The notes beneath the pieces were generated by a model, which made no database searches, was not told where the DNA came from, and worked only from the letters and a program-made list of their open reading frames with translations. The position numbers and the translations under genes are program-made. 64,000 bases of DNA. Source: DYFT01 sp041695085. Its GTDB lineage: Bacteria; Bacteroidota; Ignavibacteria; UBA10030. The DNA is taken from NCBI GenBank assembly GCA_041695085.1, contig JBGFRO010000004.1, forward strand, positions 1 through 64,000, read 5' to 3'. Below, one piece after another: positions 34,181 through 42,986 of this stretch. Position 1 is the stretch's first letter, and every line of letters begins with the position of its first letter.

Positions 34181-35641
34181 TTAGAGATGATAGTTGGGGG
34201 CTTCCTTGGTGATGGAGATATCGTGCGGATGGCTCTCGCGCAAACCAGCGTCCGTCATACGGACGAATCGCGCCTTCTTCTTCATCTCCGCAATCGTTCG
34301 AACGCCGCAATACCCCATGGCTGCACGGAGTCCCCCCACCATCTGATAGACCGTCTCGCTCAACGTTCCTTTGTACGGAACTCGTCCTTCAATACCCTCT
34401 GGAACGAGCTTCTGGATATCGTCTTCCACATCTTGAAAGTAGCGGTCCTTACCCCCCTGTTTCATCGCTTCGATCGAGCCCATGCCTCGGTAGATCTTAT
34501 AACTGCGTCCCTCGTACAGAACTTTTTCGCCCGGACTCTCATCCACACCCGCGAAGAGACTGCCGATCATCACCGAGTCGGCTCCCGCGGCAATTGCTTT
34601 GGCAATGTCTCCGGTTTGCTTGATGCCACCATCCGCGATAATTGGAACGTTGGCACGTGCAGCAGCCTTCGCACATTCGATGATCGCCGTCACCTGCGGC
34701 ACACCAACACCCGCCACCACCCGCGTCGTACAGATGGAGCCGGGACCGATTCCTACCTTCACCGCGTCGGCTCCGGCTTTGATCAAATCTCGCGTTCCTT
34801 CCGTCGTCCCCACGTTGCCCGCGATAAGCTCAACATCAAATTTCGCCTTAATCTTTTTCACCATCTCCAGCACCCCGCGAGAGTGACCGTGGGCGGTATC
34901 GACCACCACAACATCGACACCGGCTTGAATCAGCTGCGCCACGCGGTCGAGCGTGTCACTCGTAACACCAACAGCCGCACCCACCCGCAGCCGTCCGTGT
35001 TTGTCTTTACATGCGTGAGGATATCGCTTCTTCTTCTGAATGTCTTTGAACGTGATGAGTCCCTTCAGCCTGCCGTTCTTGTCCACTACGGGGAGTTTTT
35101 CGATGCGGTGTTTCTGGAGAATGACCTCCGCTTCTTCAAGCGTTGTGCCGACGGGCACGGTGATCATGTTTCCGTTCGTCATCACCTTCGCGACTTCAAG
35201 ATCGAGATTCGGCTCGAACCGAAGATCGCGGTTGGTCAAAATACCGACAAGGTTCTCATGCTCGACGATGGGGATACCCGAAATGGAGTATTTCTTCATC
35301 ACCTCCAGCGCTTCACGCACGGTTTGATGCGGTGCAAGTGTGATCGGCTGACGAATCATGCCGCTTTCCGATCTCTTGACCTTGTCTACTTCATCTGCCT
35401 GCTTTTTGATCGACATATTCTTGTGAAGAATGCCGATCCCCCCTTCCCGCGCCAACGCGATTGCCATAGCCGACTCGGTCACCGTGTCCATTGCCGCGCT
35501 GATGAGCGGAATGTTCAGGTCGATGTGCCTCGTCAAACGCGTCCTGACGTCGGTCTCGCGAGGCAAAACCGCAGATTTCGATGGGACGAGTAGAACATCA
35601 TCGTACGTGATCGCTTCGCCGAGGATTTTCTTCGGGGACAT
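34181..35641 (-). CDS. guaB: Inosine-5'-monophosphate dehydrogenase
   Basis: Catalyses IMP to XMP, the committed step of guanine nucleotide synthesis. The 486 aa contain the N-terminal TIM-barrel start (AITYDDVLLVPS), a pair of CBS domains (about 95-205) that bind nucleotides for allostery, and the catalytic loop GPGSICTTRVVAGVG with its Cys. The flap RGMGSIEAM is present. It lies 30 bp upstream of the M24 gene and 26 bp after the glutaryl-CoA dehydrogenase-like gene in the same direction. Confidence 0.97.
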   Translation of the reverse strand: MSPKKILGEAITYDDVLLVPSKSAVLPRETDVRTRLTRHIDLNIPLISAAMDTVTESAMAIALAREGGIGILHKNMSIKKQADEVDKVKRSESGMIRQPITLAPHQTVREALEVMKKYSISGIPIVEHENLVGILTNRDLRFEPNLDLEVAKVMTNGNMITVPVGTTLEEAEVILQKHRIEKLPVVDKNGRLKGLITFKDIQKKKRYPHACKDKHGRLRVGAAVGVTSDTLDRVAQLIQAGVDVVVVDTAHGHSRGVLEMVKKIKAKFDVELIAGNVGTTEGTRDLIKAGADAVKVGIGPGSICTTRVVAGVGVPQVTAIIECAKAAARANVPIIADGGIKQTGDIAKAIAAGADSVMIGSLFAGVDESPGEKVLYEGRSYKIYRGMGSIEAMKQGGKDRYFQDVEDDIQKLVPEGIEGRVPYKGTLSETVYQMVGGLRAAMGYCGVRTIAEMKKKARFVRMTDAGLRESHPHDISITKEAPNYHL

Positions 35642-35667
35642 ATCGTTCTTTCAACTAAGTGGCTTGG

Positions 35668-36837
35668 TTATGCGAACGCGCCAATACCGGTAATGTCCTC
35701 ACCGATGATCAGCGTGTGCATTTCGTGGGTTCCTTCATACGTCTTGACCGACTCAAGATTTGCCGAATGCCGCATGATGGGGTACTCATTCAGGATTCCA
35801 TTCGCGCCGAGGATTTCACGAGCCATCCGGGCAATTTCCAGAGCATGGTAGACATTATTCCGCTTCGCCATCGAGACCTGCGTGAATTTCGCCTTGCCTT
35901 GATCTTTCAGTCGTCCCAGCTGGAGGCACATTAACTGTGCCTTGGTGATTTCCGTGAGCATATGCACCAACTTCTCTTGAATCATCTGAAACGAGGCGAT
36001 CGGTTTGCCAAATTGGATGCGCGACTTTGAATACCTGAGAGCCGTGTCATAACACGCCATGGATGAGCCGACCGCTCCCCACGCAATGCCGTAACGGGCT
36101 TGCGTTAGGCACATCAGCGGAGATTTGAGGCCGCCGGACTTTGGCAGAAGGTTGGATTCGGGAATTTCGCAGTCCTGGAAAACCAACTCGGAAGTGACCG
36201 AAGCTCGCAAGGAGTGCTTCCCCTTCATCTCGGGGGCTTCGAAACCTTTGGTACCTTTCTCCACAAGAAATCCGCGGATCTCACCATCGAGTTTCGCCCA
36301 CACAACAGCAACATCGGCAATCGATCCGTTCGTAATCCACATCTTTGCTCCGTTCAGAACGAATGTACCTCCTCGCCTCTCAGCGCGCGTGATCATGCCA
36401 CCGGGGTTCGAGCCATAGTCCGGCTCCGTCAACCCGAAACAGCCGATCTTAGCTCCCGAGGCTAGTTTCGGGAGCCAGTAGTCTTTCTGTTCTTCGGATC
36501 CGAAGGTATAAATCGGATACATCACCAATCCGCTCTGGACTGAGGCGAAACTGCGCACGCCGCTGTCACCACGCTCCAATTCCTGCATCATCAGTCCGTA
36601 CGCGACATTATTCACCTCGGCACAACCGTACTTTTGTGGAAGCGTTGAACCGAACAGACCGAGCTCGGCCATTTTGGGAATCAAATCCATCGGGAAGGTT
36701 CCGGCTTCGTAGTGCTTCTCAATGATGGGCAGCACATCGTGGTCAACGAACTCCCGGACGGTCGTGCGGATGAGGAGTTCTTCTTCGGAGAAATGTTCGT
36801 CAATGGTATAGTAATCGACACCTTGGAACTTCGACAT
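35668..36837 (-). CDS. Acyl-CoA dehydrogenase, glutaryl-CoA dehydrogenase-like
   Basis: Flavoenzyme of 389 aa from the ATG at 36837 (MSKFQGVDYYTIDEHFSEEE), which has AAGGA 6 bases upstream; the longer frame to 36996 adds no family sequence. FGLTEPDYGSNPGG, KMWITNGSIADV, IQFGKPIASFQMIQ and the C-terminal LESVKTYEGTHEMHTLIIGEDITG, including the catalytic Glu, match glutaryl-CoA dehydrogenase, which also decarboxylates (lysine/tryptophan degradation). Whether it decarboxylates or only oxidises cannot be told. It stands apart from other acyl-CoA genes. Confidence 0.9.
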   Translation of the reverse strand: MSKFQGVDYYTIDEHFSEEELLIRTTVREFVDHDVLPIIEKHYEAGTFPMDLIPKMAELGLFGSTLPQKYGCAEVNNVAYGLMMQELERGDSGVRSFASVQSGLVMYPIYTFGSEEQKDYWLPKLASGAKIGCFGLTEPDYGSNPGGMITRAERRGGTFVLNGAKMWITNGSIADVAVVWAKLDGEIRGFLVEKGTKGFEAPEMKGKHSLRASVTSELVFQDCEIPESNLLPKSGGLKSPLMCLTQARYGIAWGAVGSSMACYDTALRYSKSRIQFGKPIASFQMIQEKLVHMLTEITKAQLMCLQLGRLKDQGKAKFTQVSMAKRNNVYHALEIARMAREILGANGILNEYPIMRHSANLESVKTYEGTHEMHTLIIGEDITGIGAFA

Positions 36838-36969
36838 GAAAAATCCTTGGAGGGGATGAGGCGTGTCTATTTTAAACGACAGGAGGGAAAATGCCCGTCG
36901 AACGTGGTAGATATTAGGCAATAATGCCGCGAAAGTCAAGAAAACGCCCGATTCACACCAAAAATAGAA

Positions 36970-37016
36970 GAGCCAGTTTCTCGGCCGTCCCACCATAGGC
37001 GTCCGATGACTGGCTC
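36970..37016 (-). terminator. Hairpin with T-tract upstream of the glutaryl-CoA dehydrogenase-like gene
   Basis: In the 399-bp gap between two minus-strand genes. GAGCCAGT (36970-36977) pairs with ACTGGCTC (37009-37016), with an inner TCGG/CCGA element. On the minus strand the stem is followed by TTCTATTTTT. It may terminate the regulator transcript above or attenuate the downstream gene. Nothing else in the gap besides the hairpin at 37159 was recognised. Confidence 0.45.
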
Positions 37017-37158
37017 ATCAAGAAGGAGGGTAGCTGTTTTTTGCTCCCTGTGTGTTAGACGGCACGAACAAAGAAAGGTTGCACTCCCCAACAAGAATAT
37101 TTCTTAATAACTCATGTCACGCAAACAACCTTTTTCGATGTTTTCAGGGTTCCTTTTG

Positions 37159-37184
37159 GATGTTACTTTCTTTTGTGTAACATC
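37159..37184. terminator. Hairpin after the σ54-type regulator
   Basis: Perfect 8-bp arms GATGTTAC (37159-37166) and GTAACATC (37177-37184) with a 10-base loop rich in T, 53 bp beyond the regulator stop (minus strand). No U-tract follows in either direction, so this may be a weak terminator or a protein-binding palindrome. Confidence 0.4.
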
Positions 37185-37236
37185 AGTAAATGATTGAACA
37201 GGGAGGGAGGTTGGCGCGGAGAACTACGAGGTGTGA

Positions 37237-38628
37237 TCAATTGTTACCGGCTGAATTGCCCGATTTCAGATTATAACGCTTGATCTTGAGGTAGAGAGTC
37301 TTCGTCGTGATACCGAGTGCTTGTGCTGTCTTCGCTCTGTTCCAGGAGAATCTCTTTAATGCACGTTCGATGTGGACTCTTTCAAGCTCCTCGAGCGAAA
37401 GTAGCTCGGAGGAACCGTTGTCCGCACCTGTCGTTGTCGATGCCGAAGGATGACGTGCCAGTGCCGGATTGATCCACAGATCCTCGGGGCCGATCGTATC
37501 ACCTTGCGAGAGCGCAACAGCCCCCTCGATCACATGCTCCAGCTCGCGCACGTTTCCCGGCCAGTGATAGCGCGAAAGCATGGCAAGAGCCTCCGGGTCG
37601 ATCCGTTTTATCTTTGATTTCGACTTCTTTCGAATGAAATACTCCACAAGCAGAGGGATATCTTCCATTCGATCCTTCAGGGGTGGAAGTTGGATGCTCA
37701 CAACGTTGAGGCGATACAGAAGATCTTCACGGAATCTTCCCTCCTGCACTTCCCGCTGAAGGTCCTTGTTCGTGGCCGAAACCACCCTCACATCCACGCG
37801 CATGGAGGCCGTTCCACCCACCCGTCTGAATTCGCCTGTCTCGAGGAAGCGCAAGAGCTTGGCCTGCGTCGGCGGACTGATATCTCCTACCTCATCGAGG
37901 AAAAGCGTACCCCCATCCGCAACTTCCACAAGCCCCTGCTTTGCAGAGTAAGCGCTCGTGAAGGATCCCTTTTCATGCCCGAAGAGTTCACTCTCGAGCA
38001 GTTGATCTGGGATGGAAGCACAATTGACCGCTACAAACGGACGATCTTTTCGAGCGCTTTCGTTGTGAATCAAGTGGGCGAGGAGCTCCTTCCCCGTTCC
38101 GCTCGCGCCCTGTATGAGAACGAACGCTTCGCTCCCCGCAACCTTTCGGGCATTCTCCACGACACTCCTCAGTGCCGGACTTTCACCGATGATGCCGCTC
38201 GCTCCGGTAATGCGGTTCAACTCGTTCCGCATCACCTCCTTGTCAATAACGAGCTGTCGACGCTCAAGAGCGCGACCGATGGTCGCGAGAAGTTGATCCG
38301 TGTCGTACGGTTTGCTGACGAAATCATACGCGCCGAGTTTGATCGTCTCGATTGCAGTCTTATAGTCGACCACGTTCGTCAGCATGATCACCTGGGTCGT
38401 GGGAGAGTGTTCGTGCATGAACTTCAAAACGTCGATGCCGCTTACACGCGGCATCTTGATATCAAGGAGAGCGACGTCGTAGATTTTGGACTGCAGGAGA
38501 TTGATCGCTTCGGTACCGTTGAGGGCGGCATCGACTTCGTAGCCACCGAGCTCTTCAAGCTCGGTTTTCAAGAGGAAGGTGATGGACTCTTCGTCGTCGA
38601 CAACAAGAATCTGAAACTTCTTGGCCAT
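37237..38628 (-). CDS. NtrC-family response regulator with variant σ54 loop (GSFTSA)
   Basis: Protein of 463 aa. The receiver (1-120) has Asp in VVDDEES and the acceptor Asp in VALLDIKMP. The AAA+ domain shows Walker A GASGTGKE, Walker B GTLFLDEVGD and the arginine-finger region REDLLYRLN. The σ54-contact loop is HEKGSFTSAYSAKQG, so the usual GAFTGA is GSFTSA with Gly to Ser in the fifth position. A Fis-type HTH ends the protein (NRAKTAQALGITTKTLYLKIKRYN). Gly to Ser may weaken σ54 contact. It is followed by intergenic sequence and preceded by a single-domain receiver, 21 bp apart. Confidence 0.92.
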   Translation of the reverse strand: MAKKFQILVVDDEESITFLLKTELEELGGYEVDAALNGTEAINLLQSKIYDVALLDIKMPRVSGIDVLKFMHEHSPTTQVIMLTNVVDYKTAIETIKLGAYDFVSKPYDTDQLLATIGRALERRQLVIDKEVMRNELNRITGASGIIGESPALRSVVENARKVAGSEAFVLIQGASGTGKELLAHLIHNESARKDRPFVAVNCASIPDQLLESELFGHEKGSFTSAYSAKQGLVEVADGGTLFLDEVGDISPPTQAKLLRFLETGEFRRVGGTASMRVDVRVVSATNKDLQREVQEGRFREDLLYRLNVVSIQLPPLKDRMEDIPLLVEYFIRKKSKSKIKRIDPEALAMLSRYHWPGNVRELEHVIEGAVALSQGDTIGPEDLWINPALARHPSASTTTGADNGSSELLSLEELERVHIERALKRFSWNRAKTAQALGITTKTLYLKIKRYNLKSGNSAGNN

Positions 38629-38649
38629 AGCGCTCCCTGAGCGGCGGCA

Positions 38650-39021
38650 TCAGACGCCGCTGAGCACGCGCTCGACGGTGGTCAATAGATCGACGAGATC
38701 ATACGGTTTGCTGACAAAATCCTCGGCTCCCAGTTTCTTCGACTCAATGGCGTTCTTCAGGTCGGCAAATCCTGTCAGCATAATGACTTTGGTGTTCGGG
38801 TGGGTTTCCTTGACAAACTTCAACACTTCAAATCCATCCACGTTCGGCATTTTGATATCGAGGAGAATCAGATCAAACTCATCCTTTTTTAAAATGTCGA
38901 TCGCCTCAGCTCCATCCGATGCGGATGCGACTTTGTATCCCTCTCCCTCCAGTTCGGAACTGAGGACCATACGAAGTGCATCTTCATCATCGACAACGAG
39001 GATTCTGTTCTTTTGAGGCAT
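38650..39021 (-). CDS. Single-domain response regulator (receiver only)
   Basis: CheY-like receiver of 123 aa: Asp11/Asp12 in ILVVDDEDAL, acceptor Asp54-type in LILLDIKMPNVDG, Thr in VIMLTGF and Lys in FVSKPYD. No output domain. It is 21 bp upstream of the σ54 regulator and likely cotranscribed, and it may relay phosphate or act as a phosphate sink. Divergent from the receiver-HisKA gene at 39201. Confidence 0.92.
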   Translation of the reverse strand: MPQKNRILVVDDEDALRMVLSSELEGEGYKVASASDGAEAIDILKKDEFDLILLDIKMPNVDGFEVLKFVKETHPNTKVIMLTGFADLKNAIESKKLGAEDFVSKPYDLVDLLTTVERVLSGV

Positions 39022-39200
39022 AGCTCAATCTCCTTACAATCCGCGCTCCGGACGAACGAAGAAGTCTGAGTGTAACGGTGCGGCCAGAGTTGGCGCAGTA
39101 TAGATAATTTCCCTCTGAAATGCAACCAACCACATCGCTCTCGCACACCTCGATCAGCGCATTGCAACTGACACAAACTTCCCTTACCTTCGTCGTCAGC

Positions 39201-39908
39201 ATGATGGCAACCGCGTTCCCTCAACAACAAAAGCCGATCACCGTCTTACTGGTGGACGATGATATCAGCTTTGCGAAACTCGTTCAACACCATCTCCAGA
39301 AATTCCAGAATCGCGAGTTCAAGCTGATCTGGAAAGAGAACGTGGAGGAGGCGCTCACCGAAGTGCAGCAGAACCCCACCATCGATCTCATCCTTACGGA
39401 CTACGTCCTCCAAGGTTCCAACGGACTGGAATTCTGCTTGCAACTGAACCAGATGAATTGCGAGATTCCCATCGTTTTCGTTACGGCGACGAGGGACTTC
39501 AAACTCGCTATCGAAGCAATGAAGCTCGGGGTAGAGGACTTCCTGATCAAAGAGGATCTCGCCGAATCGATCCTCCCTCGAACAATCATCAACGTGCTCG
39601 ACCGGGTCCACATGCACAAGCAAATCAAGGCGGTCGAAAAGCGGATGCTCATCGCCGAAAAGCGGGCCGAAGCGATCCGCGAGCTTGTCGTCACGGTCTG
39701 CCACGAATTCAACAACCCTCTCGCTGCCATTAAAATCAGCGCCGATCTATTGCGCCGCCAGTTCCTCTCAGAATCGGATAAAGAACGATTGAAGAAGTTC
39801 GATGAAAACTTCCACAAGATCGAATCTGAAATCAAGCGCTTGCGTGACATCAATTTCGAGAAGATTGATTTTCACGGAACAAGCGTGAAGCCACAGACAT
39901 CGGAATAG
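39201..39908 (+). CDS. Receiver-HisKA protein lacking a kinase ATPase domain
   Basis: Protein of 235 aa counting from the ATG pair at 39201/39204; a longer frame from 39120 adds no clear family sequence. Residues 10-130 are a receiver with acceptor Asp67 (LILTDYVLQ) and Lys117 (FLIKED). After a coiled helix (VEKRMLIAEKRAEAIREL) comes a histidine-kinase dimerisation/phosphoacceptor helix with His168 in VCHEFNNPLAAIKISADLL. The protein then ends within about 50 residues, so no HATPase_c domain exists. It could be a histidine phosphotransferase or a degenerate hybrid. It is divergent from two response regulators. Confidence 0.85.
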   Translation: MMATAFPQQQKPITVLLVDDDISFAKLVQHHLQKFQNREFKLIWKENVEEALTEVQQNPTIDLILTDYVLQGSNGLEFCLQLNQMNCEIPIVFVTATRDFKLAIEAMKLGVEDFLIKEDLAESILPRTIINVLDRVHMHKQIKAVEKRMLIAEKRAEAIRELVVTVCHEFNNPLAAIKISADLLRRQFLSESDKERLKKFDENFHKIESEIKRLRDINFEKIDFHGTSVKPQTSE

Positions 39909-40104
39909 CAAAACGTCCGGATGGCGCTCAAAATTCACACTGCTGGCGGGTTGCTTCTCAGTCGAAAAATCTCTATTATTTGCTACAGTTTTTGTCCGCG
40001 CGCCGGTCGCCCGAGAGAGTTTCCAGAGTTCATTGATTAACGATGTCGTTCAGCATAAGGTCTCAACACACTTTCATCAAGTTTCTCGTTTCCCAGAATC
40101 CCCC

Positions 40105-40139
40105 AAAGTGTCCCGCCCAAGAAGCGGGACACTTTTTTT
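40105..40139 (+). terminator. Strong Rho-independent terminator/attenuator just before the Nif3-like gene
   Basis: A perfect stem AAAGTGTCCCGC (40105-40116) and GCGGGACACTTT (40124-40135) with a 7-base loop, followed by a run of seven T. It is 24 bp before the ATG at 40159 and about 200 bp after the receiver-HisKA stop. It may end that transcript, end a small RNA from the intervening 195 bp, or regulate the downstream gene by attenuation. Confidence 0.85.
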
Positions 40140-40158
40140 ATGTCCTTTCCGAACGAGC

Positions 40159-41271
40159 ATGACGATCGCCGAAGTCGAACAGTACATGGACTCCTGGGCA
40201 CCGCGTTGGACAGCGTGGGAGCGCGACAACGTAGGGCTGCAGGTTGGCGACCGGAAGCGTCCGGTACGCCGCATCCTCGTTTGCCTCGACGCGACAGGTG
40301 AAGTTATCCACGAAGCCATCGGTAAGAAGATCGATCTTATCATAGCTCATCATCCGCTTCTCTTTCGACCTCCGTCAGCCATCGTCGCGTCGGATCCGGT
40401 TGGGAATCTCGTACTCCGTCTCACCGAACACCGGATTGCACTGTATGCCAGCCACACGAATCTCGACTCGACAAAAGATGGTGTAAGTTTTGCGCTCGCT
40501 CGCGCTCTGGGACTCGCGCAACCGAGGTTCCTCCAGCCATTGAAAGAGACATTGGCAAAGATCGTCGTCTTCGTCCCCCGCGACCACGTCGACTCCGTCG
40601 CTTCCGCTATGTCCGATGCAGGGGCAGGGATGATCGGCGAGTATGATTCCTGTTCGTTTCGTCTCGAGGGAAAAGGAACATTTCGAGGATCATCCGCTGC
40701 CACGCCCTTTGTGGGTGAAAGAGGAAGGCTTGAATCCGTTGAGGAGGTACGCTTAGAGATGCTTGCCCCTCGGGCGCGGATTTCCGCAATCGTCGAGTCA
40801 ATGAAGAAAGTACATCCCTACGAGGAGGTCGCCTATGACCTGTACCCTCTTCTTAATACAAACCCGAACTACGGTTTGGGGGTCATTGGGGCGCTTCCAC
40901 GGCCGCTTTCACTGCGATCGTTCCTTCAGAAAACGTGCCGTGCTCTGCGCGCCGAAGGAATTCGTTACTCGGGCGACTTGAAGCGCCGGGTACGGCGTGT
41001 TGCCGTGTGCGGAGGAAGTGGATCTGATCTCCTCTCCGCAGCCGTCGATGCTGGGGCTGATGTATTCGTAACGGCAGACGTTCGCTACCATACGTTCCAT
41101 TCCGCCATAGATCGAATCGCTCTCGTGGATGCCGGTCATTGGGAAACGGAACAAGTTGTTCTGCCGGTCATAGCCGAACGACTACGGCATTTTGTGTCGT
41201 CGAGGCGCGATCGTATCCAGGTTTTCATCACTCAAAAGAATACAAATCCAACACACATCTTCTTGTCTTAA
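40159..41271 (+). CDS. Nif3-like dinuclear metal center protein (YbgI/GTP cyclohydrolase 1 type 2 family)
   Basis: Protein of 370 aa from the ATG at 40159 (MTIAEVEQYMDSWAP). Metal-binding His residues are seen in LIIAHHPLLFRP and SHTNLDSTKDG, and the C-terminal DVRYHTFHSAIDRIALVDAGHWETE completes the site. An inserted middle domain (about 130-230, with HPYEEVAYDL) is the NIF3-associated PII-like region found in longer members. Function of the family is not settled; GTP cyclohydrolase activity was proposed for some. A TTG-initiated zinc-ribbon gene follows 15 bp later. Confidence 0.9.
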   Translation: MTIAEVEQYMDSWAPRWTAWERDNVGLQVGDRKRPVRRILVCLDATGEVIHEAIGKKIDLIIAHHPLLFRPPSAIVASDPVGNLVLRLTEHRIALYASHTNLDSTKDGVSFALARALGLAQPRFLQPLKETLAKIVVFVPRDHVDSVASAMSDAGAGMIGEYDSCSFRLEGKGTFRGSSAATPFVGERGRLESVEEVRLEMLAPRARISAIVESMKKVHPYEEVAYDLYPLLNTNPNYGLGVIGALPRPLSLRSFLQKTCRALRAEGIRYSGDLKRRVRRVAVCGGSGSDLLSAAVDAGADVFVTADVRYHTFHSAIDRIALVDAGHWETEQVVLPVIAERLRHFVSSRRDRIQVFITQKNTNPTHIFLS

Positions 41272-41286
41272 CGTGAGGAGCGGTAT

Positions 41287-42018
41287 TTGGAAAACAGATT
41301 ACGTCTTTTGTACGCTTTGCAGCAGGTTGATTCCGGCCTCGACGAGTTACAGGAACTCAAGGGAGATCTTCCTCGCGTCGTAGCCGGATTGCGGGAACGG
41401 CTTGCAAATGCCCAACAACGCAAAGAAGAGCTGCAGCGAACGATGAAGGAATCGATCCTTCGCCGCGATGAAATCGATCTCGAAATCGTCGCTACAAAAG
41501 AGAAGATCGAGAGGTACAAAGAACAGCAGTTTCAAATCAAGACCAATAAGCAATATGATGCCCTGACTCGAGAGATCGACGCGGCACAGGAACGTATTAC
41601 CCAACTCGCCAAGGAGATCGATCTTGTCGAAGGAAAAGCCTCGCTTGCGAAAAGCGACCTCGATCAACTCGGGTCCGAAATCGAGGAAATCCAAAAAGAG
41701 CTCGCAGAGCGTCAGGCGGAGTTGGAGCAGGTGAACAAGGATCATGAGGAGGAGGAGTTGCGATTGAAGCACGAGAGAGAGAAACTCGTGGTTCGACTCG
41801 AGAAGGCGGATCTGCGAACCTACGAACGTATTCGGAAGGCCTTCGGTGGGAAGGCGGTGGTCGCCGTCCGCCGCAATGCGTGCGGAGGCTGCTTCAAGCG
41901 CATCACACCGCAAGCGATGGTGGAGCTCAGGAAGAATACAAGGGTCATGACGTGCGAACACTGCGGACGACTCCTCGTCTCCGATGAAATCGTTGAGACG
42001 TACTCCTCTGCTCTATGA
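41287..42018 (+). CDS. Coiled-coil protein with C4 zinc ribbon (CT398/DUF164-like)
   Basis: Protein of 243 aa from a TTG with a strong GTGAGGAGCGG Shine-Dalgarno. Residues 1-175 are heptad-rich coiled coil (ERLANAQQRKEELQRTMKES through EELRLKHEREKLVVRL). The C-terminus has zinc-binding CGGC (about 198-201) and CEHC (about 221-224). The chlamydial homologue CT398 binds a flagellar/σ54-related partner, and others are called C4-type zinc ribbon domain proteins; the role here is unknown. It overlaps rnhA by 4 bp (ATGA at 42015-42018). Confidence 0.85.
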   Translation: MENRLRLLYALQQVDSGLDELQELKGDLPRVVAGLRERLANAQQRKEELQRTMKESILRRDEIDLEIVATKEKIERYKEQQFQIKTNKQYDALTREIDAAQERITQLAKEIDLVEGKASLAKSDLDQLGSEIEEIQKELAERQAELEQVNKDHEEEELRLKHEREKLVVRLEKADLRTYERIRKAFGGKAVVAVRRNACGGCFKRITPQAMVELRKNTRVMTCEHCGRLLVSDEIVETYSSAL

Positions 42019-42440
42019 AGATCCTCGCTTTTACCGACGGTGCATCCCGCGGCAATCCCGGCGAAGGTGGCATTGGGATCATTCTGAAAGATGATGGCGG
42101 CTCAACGATTACCCGCCTGTGTGGATACATCGGCAAATCGACCAACAACGTAGCGGAATACACTGCGTTGATCGAGTGCCTCAAGGCCGCGGCATCTACC
42201 CCGTGCACGCATTTAATTGTGCATTCAGACAGTGAGTTGTTGGTACGGCAATTGAAGGGGGAGTATCGCGTGAAAGATCCGACGCTCAAAAGGTATGTTC
42301 AAACGGTCCACACGCTATTGGAGAACGCCCCCTTCAAATTCGAAATTAAATATGTGCCGCGGGAACTCAACCGCGAAGCAGATCAGTTAGCTAACGTGGG
42401 GATCGATTCGAAGAGAAAACTCCATCGGATCGTGACGTGA
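42015..42440 (+). CDS. rnhA: Ribonuclease HI family protein
   Basis: RNase H fold, 141 aa, cleaving RNA in RNA-DNA hybrids. The catalytic set is visible: Asp8 in AFTDGASRGNPGEGG, Glu48 in NNVAEYTALIECL, Asp71 in IVHSDSELLVRQL and Asp122 in ELNREADQLAN. Length is typical of the short RNase HI type found in Gram-positives and FCB bacteria (no basic protrusion). It overlaps the zinc-ribbon gene, and rnpB starts 70 bp later, so RNA processing genes are clustered here. Confidence 0.9.
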   Translation: MKILAFTDGASRGNPGEGGIGIILKDDGGSTITRLCGYIGKSTNNVAEYTALIECLKAAASTPCTHLIVHSDSELLVRQLKGEYRVKDPTLKRYVQTVHTLLENAPFKFEIKYVPRELNREADQLANVGIDSKRKLHRIVT

Positions 42441-42511
42441 TCGCTCCCAGACGATTTCAGGGAGCACGGTCCGTTTCAGTAAGAAAAGCTATTTCATCAA
42501 AGTTGTTGTAA

Positions 42512-42931
42512 GCAGGTGTCGACCGGGCAGTCGCTCCTCACCTCGCCCGCTTTTTGGAGCGCGGCGAGCGTGAGGGGAGGAAAGTCCGAACACCACAGGG
42601 CAGGGTGCCCCGAGTCAATCGGGGGTCTTGCGGGCAACATCCCGCAGGAACGGATAGTGTCACAGAAAACACACATCCCCTTCGCGAAGGCGGAGGAGAA
42701 ACGGTGAAAAGGTGGTGTAAGAGACCACCGCGCACTCAGCAATGGGTGCGGCACGATAAACCCCACCCGGTGCAAGACCAAGTAAACCACGGCCGGAGTG
42801 GCCCGCTCCTGTTCGCTCCGCCTGAGGCGGAGAACACCGTGGCGGGTAGGTCGCATCAGAGAAATGACTGCCTCTCTGTTTCGCTTGACGGAACGGACAG
42901 ACAGAATTCGGCTTACAGGTCGCCACCTGCC
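42512..42931 (+). ncRNA. rnpB: RNase P RNA, bacterial class A
   Basis: About 420 nt. The P1 stem is formed by GCAGGTGTCGACC (42512-42524) and GGTCGCCACCTGC (42918-42930), with one mismatch. The universal core is clear: GAGGGGAGGAAAGTCCG near 42574-42590, CACAGGGCAGGGTGCC, the AACGGATAG-type segment, GGTGCAAGACCAAGTA (CR IV/P4 region) and CAGAATTCGGCTTACAGG before P1. A T-run (CTTTTT) follows P1, which may finish the transcript. RNase P cleaves 5' leaders of tRNA precursors. The 55 bp before recJ hold nothing else. Confidence 0.96.
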
Positions 42932-42986
42932 TTTTTGATCTGTTGAAGTACGAATCCACCTTCCGTCCTCAATCCCTTCAGACCTG

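Noticed and set aside
42441..42511. Hairpin after rnhA (GCTCCC/GGGAGC) as a terminator
   Set aside because: Six-bp stem with no U-tract; too weak to annotate.
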